This document shows positions 1 to 7,293 of a stretch of 18,288 nt of DNA, in pieces. Where the stretch lies: positions 1-18,288 of the forward strand of contig JBJHAX010000043.1 in NCBI GenBank assembly GCA_050480705.1, written 5' to 3'. Both the position numbers and the translations under genes were made by a program. How positions within the stretch are numbered: the first letter of the stretch is position 1; each line of letters starts with the position of its first letter. This DNA is from JBJHAX01 sp050480705 (GTDB taxonomy: Bacteria; Actinomycetota; Nitriliruptoria; Nitriliruptorales; Nitriliruptoraceae). The notes under the pieces were generated by a model. It worked only from the letters and a program-made list of their open reading frames with translations. It was not told the origin of the DNA and did no database searches.

Positions 1-10
1 CACCCGTACC

Positions 11-526
11 GTGCGCCACGTGACGACACCGCAACCGAGCGACATCGAGCCCGCCCTCGAGGGATCAGCGCTGTGGGGCGCTGAACTCGACACGCGCTAC
101 CGCGTGCTCGCTGTAACCATCGAGCCCGGCGAGGCAGGCGCATCGAAACTGGGCGTCGATGGCACCGCAGACCGCCGCCTGCAAGTGCTCGTGCATCCCG
201 TTGCGCTTGTGCTGGCCGTGTTGTTGCGCACCGACCAGGATCCCGCCCAGCTGATGACCTTCGAGGCAGACAACCTGCTCGAGGTCACGACCGCCTTCGG
301 TGGTCGACTGCTCGAGGCGCCACTGTTCGGCAGGCCGGAACCGCCGCCCGGTAGCTGGGCACCTCAGTGGAGCCTGGAGGGGCGATCGAGCGCTCCTGAC
401 GGACGCGCGCACACGCTCACCCTCGACGTCGCCGACGACAGCGCACGCTTGCGCATGTTCGCCCGCTTCGACGCATTGACGCTGCGCACCGCCGGCGGCG
501 TCACACTCCTCGACACCGCCAGCTGA
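11..526 (+). CDS. Hypothetical protein, soluble
   Basis: I do not recognise this protein of about 171 residues. It has no signal peptide and no clear membrane helix; the hydrophobic stretch near residues 62-72 (HPVALVLAVLL) is too short and sits inside a mixed sequence. The reading frame has strongly G/C third positions, which supports coding on this strand rather than in the overlapping antisense frames. The start is uncertain. GTG codons lie at 11 and 20 with no visible ribosome binding site, and the frame stays open to the left edge, so the true start may lie outside the window. It converges with the DUF6777 gene on the other strand, with a GC-rich hairpin between them. No function can be assigned. 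Confidence 0.65.
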   Translation: MRHVTTPQPSDIEPALEGSALWGAELDTRYRVLAVTIEPGEAGASKLGVDGTADRRLQVLVHPVALVLAVLLRTDQDPAQLMTFEADNLLEVTTAFGGRLLEAPLFGRPEPPPGSWAPQWSLEGRSSAPDGRAHTLTLDVADDSARLRMFARFDALTLRTAGGVTLLDTAS

Positions 527-543
527 GTCCACCTGCGCCACGT

Positions 544-565
544 GGCGGCACGCCCCCGCGCCGCC
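544..565. terminator. GC hairpin between convergent genes
   Basis: GGCGGC at 544-549 pairs with GCCGCC at 560-565 across a 10-base loop, in the 74-base gap between two convergent genes. A 12-base perfect palindrome (CGCCACGTGGCG, 536-547) overlaps its left arm. There is no T-run, so this would be a weak or factor-assisted terminator. Position and symmetry are the only support. Confidence 0.3.
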
Positions 566-600
566 GACGCAGCATGGCAAGAACGCACCGCCGATTCTTG

Positions 601-2454
601 CTAGGCGCCGGCCGGGCGGAGCAGCAGGTAATCGACACCGAAGGAGCAGGAGATCTCCTGCCCACCTCCAAGCGCATCGAAGGACGGCTGGCAGTCGTCC
701 AGCATCGGTGGCGCGAGGCCCATGACGAGATGGTCGCTCAGGTCGGAGCCCAGCAGCACGGCAAAATCGGCGCACCCGAGGAAGCCCTGCTCGAGGTATC
801 GGTCGGGAAGTCCGATCTGATATTCCCCGACTGAGGTTTCGATCGGGTCGCAGTAGGTCACACCGTCCTCATCGTCGGGCTCGGGCAGATCGGCGGTATC
901 GGGCCCGAGCGCGACAATCGACGAATCGAACCAGCTGGTGCCGCACGCTTCCCGGTAGCCGTGTTGGATGAGGTATGCGACGCTTTCGATGCACCCCCAG
1001 TCTCCGTGCTGGCCGTCGCCGTGGTGCGCTCTGATGTCCTGGGTCAGTTCGTCGGCGGCAACAGCGCAGGCCAGCTGGAGCCCGTCGTTGCTGTCGTACC
1101 AGTGCATTGCAATCTGATAGACGGTTCCATCGACCGAGACGGGGGGACAGAAGTCGTCATCGAGGGCGAAGAGCGGCTCGGACGCATCGACGTCAGGCTC
1201 TGGATCCTCCTGCGGTGGAAGGGCGTCACCGGTGCCGTCGAGGGGATAGATGGTGAACGCTCCGGAGCCCGTGCGGCAACTCGCTGCATCACCTTCCAGT
1301 ACCGCTGCGATCGACGGCTCGCAGGTGAGATCGGTGGTTTCCCCCGCGGAGATTGCTTCGATGTTGTGCCTGCCGTACAGATCGCTGACGACATCGCACG
1401 CTTCGTTGCCTTCCCACAGTTCGTGGTGTTCGATGACGACCTGGTAGTGCTGTCCGTCAACGGTGAATGGCTCGCAGCCGTCGGGGTCGGCGAGCACGAT
1501 CTCGTCGTCCGGTTCGCTGACGTCGTCGGGTTCGGCGGTGCCGGGCACCGTCCCGCTCCCGCTGGTTCCGGCCGGGATCTGTTCGGGTTCACCGGTCTCG
1601 ACGTTGATCGTGTCGAAACTCTCGACTGGTTCAGGTCCCGACTCGACAACGATGACCGTGTCCTCGGAGAATCCACCCCAGGATTGTCCGACGATGTCGG
1701 CGTCGTCGGGATCAGAGGTTGCCTCGGCCAGGGGACTGCCGGAGGCGCAACGCACCCGGGGCGCTCCCTGGACGTCAATGAGCACTGCGGTGCCGCGTTG
1801 CAGGACCGCGTGGTACGGCACAGCGTCGCCGTCGACCAAGACATGGTTGACGACCTGCGTATCGGCACCGAGGTAGAGCGCGGTGAGCGATTCGAGCATC
1901 TGGGGGATCTCTGCTGCGTCGATACCGAAGACACCGGCCCATGCGTCTGCCGTGTCGGGATCGCCTGACAGGTGGCGCGCGATGATGTCAGGGTCGCAGG
2001 CGCCCGCTGGTCCAGGACTCGCAAAGACGCCGGCTGCCGTCCCGCTCACGGCAAGTTGGCCGTTTCGCTGCTCCAGTGCAGCCGCGGGGTCGGGTCGATC
2101 TGCGGCAAGCGCCGCGTCGGTGGGTTCTGGCGGGCCCTGCGTGGCGAACGCAGCCACAGTGCTGTCGGGGTCAGGCGACGCCGGAGGTGAGAACGGGCTC
2201 GGGCCCGCATGACCGATGGGTTCGAGCAGAATCTCGCTGTCGTCAGGTCCGCCGCCTCCCAAGATGACCACAGCTGCGGCAATGACGCCGACGATCACCA
2301 GACCACCGGCTGTGGCGCCCAGCGCAATCAGCGGACCGTTCGAGCTGCCACCTTGTGGCGGACCTGTCGCGGCAGGAGGCGGCCCGCCAACGGGTGGACC
2401 GACGGGCGGCGGGGGAGCAGCGGGCGGCGGGGGCGGTTGCGGGGGATAGGTCAC
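601..2454 (-). CDS. DUF6777 domain protein with three four-Cys repeats
   Basis: A membrane-anchored secreted protein of 617 residues, function unknown. The GTG at 2454 is preferred over the longer frame because GGAG lies 7 bases upstream and the protein then begins with a Pro-rich cytoplasmic stretch (1-40). One membrane helix follows (about 41-66). Residues 75-280 match the DUF6777 family as I know it: an ILLEPIG start, a GVFASPG...CD segment in place of the usual GLYGG, LGADTQVVNH, LQRGTAVLID, PRVRC and VIVVES. The C-terminal 290 residues hold three tandem units of about 80-100 residues separated by acidic linkers. Their cysteines are C327/353/378/393, C436/463/488/504 and C535/561/588/603. 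The spacing is nearly constant, which suggests two disulfides per unit outside the cell. The next gene upstream (2716-4359) is a paralogue with the same layout. The DUF6777 assignment is confident; the role is unknown. Confidence 0.85.
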   Translation of the reverse strand: MTYPPQPPPPPAAPPPPVGPPVGGPPPAATGPPQGGSSNGPLIALGATAGGLVIVGVIAAAVVILGGGGPDDSEILLEPIGHAGPSPFSPPASPDPDSTVAAFATQGPPEPTDAALAADRPDPAAALEQRNGQLAVSGTAAGVFASPGPAGACDPDIIARHLSGDPDTADAWAGVFGIDAAEIPQMLESLTALYLGADTQVVNHVLVDGDAVPYHAVLQRGTAVLIDVQGAPRVRCASGSPLAEATSDPDDADIVGQSWGGFSEDTVIVVESGPEPVESFDTINVETGEPEQIPAGTSGSGTVPGTAEPDDVSEPDDEIVLADPDGCEPFTVDGQHYQVVIEHHELWEGNEACDVVSDLYGRHNIEAISAGETTDLTCEPSIAAVLEGDAASCRTGSGAFTIYPLDGTGDALPPQEDPEPDVDASEPLFALDDDFCPPVSVDGTVYQIAMHWYDSNDGLQLACAVAADELTQDIRAHHGDGQHGDWGCIESVAYLIQHGYREACGTSWFDSSIVALGPDTADLPEPDDEDGVTYCDPIETSVGEYQIGLPDRYLEQGFLGCADFAVLLGSDLSDHLVMGLAPPMLDDCQPSFDALGGGQEISCSFGVDYLLLRPAGA

Positions 2455-2715
2455 AGGTCGTCTCCGTGTCCGGCGACCGGACTTTGACCTGACGACCACC
2501 CCGTACAAGCGTTGCGGCACCTGCGCTTCGTGCCGCGATCCCAAGCTACGAGTGCTGCCGTGTCGACGCCCGATTCATGTAAGGCGTACAGCCGGCCTCG
2601 CCTCGGCGCGGACCGTAGTGGCCATGGCAGCCGAGCGCTTGCCCATTGGCGCAGCGGATTGACGCGCGCGAGTGAGTACGGGCGTCCCGCTCACAAAGCC
2701 GTGCACACCCGATCG
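2455..2715. other. Gap between the two DUF6777 genes
   Basis: This is 261 bases separating the tandem paralogues. The only clear element is the GGAG ribosome binding site for the downstream gene, 7 bases before its GTG at 2454. I see no convincing promoter, terminator hairpin, tRNA or conserved short reading frame. The length leaves room for a separate promoter, so co-transcription of the pair is not certain. Confidence 0.5.
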
Positions 2716-4359
2716 CTACTCGTCGACGATCATGTCGCCGTGGTGTTCCTCGAGGAAACCGCTCGCGAACACCAGATCACCGCCTGGCGAGCTGCATCCT
2801 GGTCGCCCGATGGCATCGCGAACATCGTCGGCAACGACGCCGATGTAGATGTAACCGGTGGTGCACGCCCACCCTCTGACCTCGCCGGTGAATACCTTCT
2901 CCTCGGGCGGCAGATCTGCGGCTCCAGGTCCCCAGCCCTGTCGCCAGCTCCCAGCGTCGACGAAGAAATCAACTGCGAGCAGGACCGCTTCGTCGCACGT
3001 CACCAGCGAATCGGGGGAGCGGAGTACACCGAAGTCCAGGAACGCTCCATGAGGTGCCTCGGCGGCACCACACAGATCCCAATCGTCGTATGACGCCTCG
3101 ATCTGTGGCTCGGTGGGCATAGGCACGATGTCGAACGCCATGTGGTCAGAGATGCAGCGCGGGAAGCGTTGACCGTCGCTGCGTTCACAGCGCCAGCCGT
3201 CGATTTCCGTCGCGACGTCGTAGTACTCATTGACCCATGTATCGGCCACAGCGGTCATCTCGGCGCAAACCTGGTCGGTGTGGTCCCCGTCGAACAGCAC
3301 GGCCCCGTACTCATCATCTGTATCGCTTCGGATCACGGTTCCGCACAGGCCGCTCAGGTCAGCGTCTGAAGGGGGAGTGGTGTCCGACGCAACAACGATT
3401 TCGTCTTGGTCCCCGAGCGTTCGTACCGGTCGCTCACCCCGAATCGGATCATCAGGACGGATTCCTGAATACTCGAAGCCTCGCAGCGGTTGAGGGGAGC
3501 GCTCCACGACGATGACGGTCGTTTCCCGGAAGTTCTCCCAGGGCGTTCCCTCGTACACCGGTTCGGTGACCTCGACGGCGGGCTCGAGCAACGGGTTGCC
3601 GCATTCGCAGCGCACGCGCGGCACCCCGAATTCGTCCACGAGGACAGCCGTGCCGCGTTGGAGAACAGCGTGGTGCGGTGTCGCGCGGCCGCCTTCAAAT
3701 CCGTGGTTGATGACACGCGTGTCCGCACCGAGATTCAACGGCGTCAGCGTGTCGAGAAATGCCGGTATCTCTGCGGCGTCGATGTCGAAGACCGCCGCCC
3801 ATGCGTCGGCACGATCCGGATTCGCGGCGAGGTAGTCCGCAATCTGTTGGGGGTCACACGAGCCGGCGCGTCCTGTGCCGCCGTAGAGGCCTGGGACCCC
3901 ACCGTTGACGACTGCCTGGCCGTTGCGAAGTTCGATCCCGTCAGCCGGGTCACTGATTGTCGCAGCGAGTTCCGCGTCAGCCGGTGTTCGTGCACCCTGC
4001 TCGACGAACGCCAACAGGTGCTCATCAGGCTCGGGCGCAGCTGAAGGCCCGAACGGGTTGGGTCCCGGCGAGCCGACCGGCTCGAGCAGAATCGCCCCGT
4101 CGGCGATGTCGTCGCCGCCCCCGACCACCGACCACAGCAGCAGTCCGCCACCGACGAGCACAATGAGTCCAACGACGCCGCCGAGAACGATCGCGACGAT
4201 CTTGCCGGCCCCAGAACTACTCGACGCCCCTGCGGGTTGCACCGGTGGGCCAAACGGTGCTGGCGGTCCACCGCCCGTAGGCGGAGGTGGCGGAGCTGAT
4301 CCTCCTGGCGTTCCCGGCGGTTGTGTGCCCTGTGGCGGGCCAGGAGGCATCGAGTTCAC
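2716..4359 (-). CDS. DUF6777 domain protein with two four-Cys repeats
   Basis: A paralogue of the neighbouring 601-2454 protein, 547 residues. It starts at GTG 4359 with GGAG 8 bases upstream; an in-frame ATG three codons later is an alternative. Domains in order: a Pro/Gly-rich cytoplasmic segment (1-50), one membrane helix (about 53-79), DUF6777 (about 88-300), and two C-terminal cysteine units. The DUF6777 part is closer to the family pattern than its sister: ILLEPVGSPGPNPF, PGLYGGTGR, CDPQQI, LGADTRVINHGF, VLQRGTAVLVDEFGVPRVRC with CGNPL, and TVIVVE. The two units have C339/365/391/402 and C430/455/499/522. In both, the third Cys follows a GWxC pattern (GWRC, GWAC) seen in many short secreted actinobacterial proteins. 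Orientation predicts the Cys units outside the membrane. Ligand and function are unknown. Confidence 0.87.
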   Translation of the reverse strand: MNSMPPGPPQGTQPPGTPGGSAPPPPPTGGGPPAPFGPPVQPAGASSSSGAGKIVAIVLGGVVGLIVLVGGGLLLWSVVGGGDDIADGAILLEPVGSPGPNPFGPSAAPEPDEHLLAFVEQGARTPADAELAATISDPADGIELRNGQAVVNGGVPGLYGGTGRAGSCDPQQIADYLAANPDRADAWAAVFDIDAAEIPAFLDTLTPLNLGADTRVINHGFEGGRATPHHAVLQRGTAVLVDEFGVPRVRCECGNPLLEPAVEVTEPVYEGTPWENFRETTVIVVERSPQPLRGFEYSGIRPDDPIRGERPVRTLGDQDEIVVASDTTPPSDADLSGLCGTVIRSDTDDEYGAVLFDGDHTDQVCAEMTAVADTWVNEYYDVATEIDGWRCERSDGQRFPRCISDHMAFDIVPMPTEPQIEASYDDWDLCGAAEAPHGAFLDFGVLRSPDSLVTCDEAVLLAVDFFVDAGSWRQGWGPGAADLPPEEKVFTGEVRGWACTTGYIYIGVVADDVRDAIGRPGCSSPGGDLVFASGFLEEHHGDMIVDE

Positions 4360-4673
4360 CTGTGCGACTCCAGCTCGTCTCGTGTCAGATACCCGGCGTA
4401 AGCGTCAATCTCGCATCTCCCAGGATCCTAGACCGCTGTCTGTCGCGACGGAACCACAATGCGTGGCACACGTGCCCGTCGCGAGCGAAAGGGGATCGCA
4501 GCGCGGGCGCCCGTGTTGAGCCCATTCCGGCGTTACTTTACAGAATGTTCCTTATCGGGCTACGGAAGACGTGGGGCCTGCGGTACGTCCGGCTGTTGTC
4601 AATCGACAGTCGAGTTTGCAACTTTCCAGATTTACTGTGATCGACTCTGCAGGCGGGCCGCCGAGCATTCACT
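4360..4673. other. 314-base non-coding gap, probable promoter region
   Basis: This separates the upstream DUF6777 gene (starts leftward at 4359) from the end of the UbiA-like gene at 4674. On the minus strand TAGGAT (4430-4425) is a plausible -10 about 65 bases before the GTG, but no good -35 lies 16-18 bases upstream of it. Two stretches, about 4533-4560 and 4596-4645, are clearly more A/T-rich than their surroundings. They may hold promoter or transcript-end signals. I found no RNA gene and no persuasive short protein here. Confidence 0.35.
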
Positions 4674-5444
4674 TCAGCCGACGGTAATCCGGTTGATGAC
4701 GATCGCGATCGCCAGCAGCACCATCGCCCAGGACAGCGCCCGCAGGGCGGCTTCGATCGGGTCCAGGAGGAACCGCTCGTCGAAGCGATGTATTCCCGTC
4801 TTCTTCACGTGGGCATGCACCTCGACGCCCGCGGTCTCGCGACGGATGAACCGTGCAGGCGTACTCAGCGCACGCTGTGCCCAGGAGATGGCGAACGCTG
4901 CCGCGCCGGCGAACCCCGCCACGAGATCGAGCGCCTCCGCCTGTGCGTAGTAGGCGGTGACGACCGGGAACGCACCCCATGCTGCGGCGAATCCGACATC
5001 GGTATGGAGGCGACCGCCGAACAGTTCGAGGTTGTAGCCGACGACGAGCACGACACCGACCACCATCAGCGTGACGATCCCGGCGACGAACGAGGCGGAG
5101 GCCGAGACCTGTACGAGCATGACCACGCCGATGGCCACGGCACCGATCAGTGACAGTGTCGCAGCGGCCACGAGGGCGCGTCCCGGGATCTGCGTGCCCA
5201 GCGGACGACCCTTCAGTTCGTCGAGCGCATGGGCGGCGATGCCCAGTGCGAGGAAGAATGCGAGCAGGCTGGCACCGAAACGCAGCGTGTCGAAGCGGGG
5301 CGCGAGCGCCGATCCGATGGCGACGTAGCTCAGATGCCACAGCGTGTAGGGCAGGTGGAGCAGGTTCCACCAGTCGCGCCAGCCACCCGACGTCGCGGCG
5401 TAGAACGCCGGGCGACGTCCGGACTCACCCATGTCTGGGCTCAT
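4674..5444 (-). CDS. UbiA-like polytopic membrane protein
   Basis: A 256-residue membrane protein with about seven to eight hydrophobic helices, resembling the UbiA prenyltransferase superfamily. Visible parallels are WWNLLHLPYTLWHLSYVAIG at the first helix (26-45), HALDELKGRPLGTQIP (72-87) where family members have the Asp-rich NDxxDxxxD...RP motif, and a MenA-like GYNLELFGGRL...GFAAAWGAFPVV (136-162). The Asp-rich motif is degenerate: His replaces the usual Asn and only D75 and E76 are acidic. The protein may therefore bind isoprenoid substrates without classical Mg-diphosphate chemistry, or be a divergent enzyme. The ATG overlaps the stop of the upstream methyltransferase by four bases (ATGA), with a strong AAGGAGG 8 bases before it, so the two are translationally coupled. 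A role in prenyl-quinone or isoprenoid lipid metabolism is inferred from this pairing. Confidence 0.6.
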   Translation of the reverse strand: MSPDMGESGRRPAFYAATSGGWRDWWNLLHLPYTLWHLSYVAIGSALAPRFDTLRFGASLLAFFLALGIAAHALDELKGRPLGTQIPGRALVAAATLSLIGAVAIGVVMLVQVSASASFVAGIVTLMVVGVVLVVGYNLELFGGRLHTDVGFAAAWGAFPVVTAYYAQAEALDLVAGFAGAAAFAISWAQRALSTPARFIRRETAGVEVHAHVKKTGIHRFDERFLLDPIEAALRALSWAMVLLAIAIVINRITVG

Positions 5445-6181
5445 GCACTGCGCCTCCTTCCCCAGATGACGACCCCGCCTCCCAGGCTCATGATCCGGTA
5501 CTCAACGTCGTCGATGCCGGCGTCGCGCCATGCGTCAAGCGTGCGTTCCAAGGGATACTTGCGGTAATGGTGCGAGATGCTCGGGCCCAGGAACCGGCCG
5601 ACCCCGTACCACGCTCGACCGGCGAGCATTCCGAACGCCGGCAACCCCACACGCGTGTACAGCCACCACGCACCGTGGCGGACGTGCCCGTCCGGGACAT
5701 GGAATCCGAGGCTCGCGACAACGCCGCCGGGACGCACGACGCGGGCGAGTTCGCGCAGCGTCGCGTACGGGTCGTCGACGTAGCGCAGCAGGTAGGTGAA
5801 GGTGAGCGCGTCGAAGCTCGCATCGGGAAACGGCAGCTGCTCGGCGCGGCCCGACACGAGGCGGATACGCCCCCGGAGGTCGTGCCGCTCGACCCGGCGC
5901 CGGCCTTCGCGGAGCATCTCCTCGCTGAGGTCGATGCCGGTGATCCCCGCTCGGGTGTGAGCGGCCAACTCGAGGGCCACCGCCGCCGTACCGGTCGCGA
6001 CGTCGAGAATCGTACGGGGGTTCGCATCGGCGACGGCGTCGACCATCGCGCGCCGCCACCGGGCGTTCTGCCCGAACGAGAGGAGCTCGGCGAGTAGGTC
6101 GTACCGGTCCGCAAGACCGCGGAAAACCGCGCGCGCCTGCGCATTGGCGTCCGATGCTGCCGGCGTGTCGACCATGTTCAT
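5441..6181 (-). CDS. UbiE/MenG-type SAM-dependent methyltransferase
   Basis: A class I methyltransferase of the UbiE/COQ5 (demethylmenaquinone methyltransferase) family, 246 residues, close to the usual length. The family N-terminus is present (VFRGLADRYDLLAELLSFGQNARWR, written here as VFRGLADRYDLLAELLSF then GQNARWR, residues 19-43). SAM motif I is ILDVATGTA (58-66), the acidic loop is GIDLSEEML (82-90), followed by AEQLPFPDASFD (113-124) and the post-motif VVRPGGVV (148-155). The C-terminal half has the HHYRKYPLERTL region and ends in GGGVVIWGRR. The start at ATG 6181 has no strong ribosome binding site; ATG 6175 is an alternative. It overlaps the UbiA-like gene downstream. It could be the menaquinone C-methyltransferase or a paralogue acting on another prenylated compound; the partner favours the latter, but I cannot decide. 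Confidence 0.85.
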   Translation of the reverse strand: MNMVDTPAASDANAQARAVFRGLADRYDLLAELLSFGQNARWRRAMVDAVADANPRTILDVATGTAAVALELAAHTRAGITGIDLSEEMLREGRRRVERHDLRGRIRLVSGRAEQLPFPDASFDALTFTYLLRYVDDPYATLRELARVVRPGGVVASLGFHVPDGHVRHGAWWLYTRVGLPAFGMLAGRAWYGVGRFLGPSISHHYRKYPLERTLDAWRDAGIDDVEYRIMSLGGGVVIWGRRRSA

Positions 6182-6273
6182 CGTGCCATGTCACGCTCGT
6201 ACTGGGCGTCGGTTCGGGTGCTGGGCGTCGCTCCAGGTGGTCTGGATTCGATCACGCATGCCGGACGCTTGCA

Positions 6274-6942
6274 TCACTCTTGGCGATCGTCGCTCAGCGT
6301 CTCCAGCATGCGCGCAATGATGTCACGGCGCTCGGCGAGCCCCGGCTGGCCGTACTCGTAGGCGGACACCGCCACGGTGCGACCATCGAACGCGAGGTGG
6401 GTGATGTGCAGTCCGACGCCAGCGTCGAGCAGGCCCTCGCCGGTGGACGTACCGTCGATTCGCAACGCGTCGCGCCCGCCGATCATTGTCGGCTCGAGAT
6501 GCTCGATGTCGATCGATGGGTCGGCAGAGGTCATCTCCTCGACCTCGCCGAACGGCTGGTCGATCACACTGAGCAGGAGCGCGACGTCGAACGGGAATTC
6601 GGTCGCCGGCTCGATCTCCGGTGGCTCGACCGCGAACACCTGGCACGGAGCGGTGACCGAGCCGTCGTTGGTGTGCCAGCCTTCCGGAAACTGAATCCGG
6701 TAGCCGTCGACATCATTGTGGCACTCGTTGGTGAGTGCCGGTCCGTCATTGGCCTCATCGGGGTCCGGTGACGACTCGCCGTCCGAGCGGCCCTCCGGTG
6801 TTTCGACCGGCTCCTCGGCGGGTTCCGGAGTCGGCGTCTCGACCGGCTCGTCAACCGGCATCTCGCTCGGCGCGCCGCAACTGACGGCAATCAACGCCGC
6901 CACCGACACCGCCGCAAGGGTTCGGCAGGACTGTGCACGCAT
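6274..6942 (-). CDS. Lipoprotein of unknown function
   Basis: A 222-residue predicted lipoprotein. The ATG at 6942 has GAGGAGG 7 bases upstream. The signal peptide (1-21) ends in IAVSC, with C22 as the lipidated residue; Ala at position -3 of the lipobox is slightly unusual. A Pro/Glu-rich linker follows (about 27-68). The globular part (72-222) begins YRIQFPEGWH, a form common in extracytoplasmic domains of the PsbP/DUF1795-like type, and continues in alternating strands to the C-terminus. It contains two further Cys (C74, C100) that could form a disulfide. It lies 92 bases upstream of the methyltransferase on the same strand, so co-transcription is possible. The fold suggestion is inference from the YRIxxPxxW start only. 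Confidence 0.75.
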   Translation of the reverse strand: MRAQSCRTLAAVSVAALIAVSCGAPSEMPVDEPVETPTPEPAEEPVETPEGRSDGESSPDPDEANDGPALTNECHNDVDGYRIQFPEGWHTNDGSVTAPCQVFAVEPPEIEPATEFPFDVALLLSVIDQPFGEVEEMTSADPSIDIEHLEPTMIGGRDALRIDGTSTGEGLLDAGVGLHITHLAFDGRTVAVSAYEYGQPGLAERRDIIARMLETLSDDRQE

Positions 6943-7286
6943 CGTGCGGCCTCCTCGACGTCAACGTCATGAGGTGTACGCGACACCGGCCAACCTTCCT
7001 ACGTCAGCTGTCGGTCGGATGGCCACCTCCTCCAGCGGGGGCTACCAGCCCATGAACGGCGGCATTCCTACGACATCGTGGCTGCCGAATCCGGCAGCAC
7101 CGCGCTACAACGCCACGTGCCGGTCGGAGTGGTCCGATGGCCCGCCGAGGACGTGCAGTGCGAAACGCTGCCCGTCTGGCCTGGGCGGACGGCGTGGTGA
7201 CTACGATGCATCGCCGATGCCACGAAGCGCTGCGGGCAGCACGTGGCAACTCAGAGGAAGCGCATGGTGAGCGGCTCGGGTGTACG
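6943..7286. other. 344-base divergent intergenic region
   Basis: This separates the leftward lipoprotein gene from the rightward membrane-protein gene. It must hold both promoters, but I cannot name convincing -35/-10 pairs. At its right end is a short open frame with a good ribosome binding site (7264-7293, listed separately). A longer start for the membrane protein at ATG 7137 (GGAG 7 bases upstream) would use part of the region. Codons between 7137 and 7286 have clearly fewer G/C third positions than the gene body, so I treat this part as non-coding. Confidence 0.4.
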
Positions 7287-7293
7287 ATGCTGA
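7264..7293 (+). promoter_or_regulatory. Possible nine-codon leader frame before membrane protein
   Basis: An ATG at 7264 follows AGAGGAAG (7253-7260) at ideal spacing and opens a frame of nine codons (MVSGSGVRC). Its TGA at 7291-7293 lies just inside the start of the next gene (ATG 7287). The membrane-protein ATG itself has no good ribosome binding site, so translation could be coupled through this leader. It may equally be chance in GC-rich sequence. Confidence 0.25.

Noticed and set aside
536..547. Perfect 12-base palindrome CGCCACGTGGCG
   Set aside because: It has no loop, no repeat elsewhere that I noticed and no promoter next to it, and it overlaps a hairpin candidate. It may be chance in GC-rich sequence.
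65..775. Long open frame antisense to the first gene
   Set aside because: It is Arg/Cys/Gly-rich, without family features, and overlaps both the 11-526 gene and the end of the DUF6777 gene. Third-position bias favours the other strand.
961..1968. Open frame of 335 codons antisense to the first DUF6777 gene
   Set aside because: It is a mirror frame of a well-supported gene, and its translation has no domain-like pattern.
7036..7100. Minus-strand peptide end HDVVGMPPFMGW with a stop in the divergent gap
   Set aside because: It looks like a protein C-terminus, but an in-frame stop lies about 20 codons upstream and no start or family match is visible. It could be a relic, but this cannot be supported.
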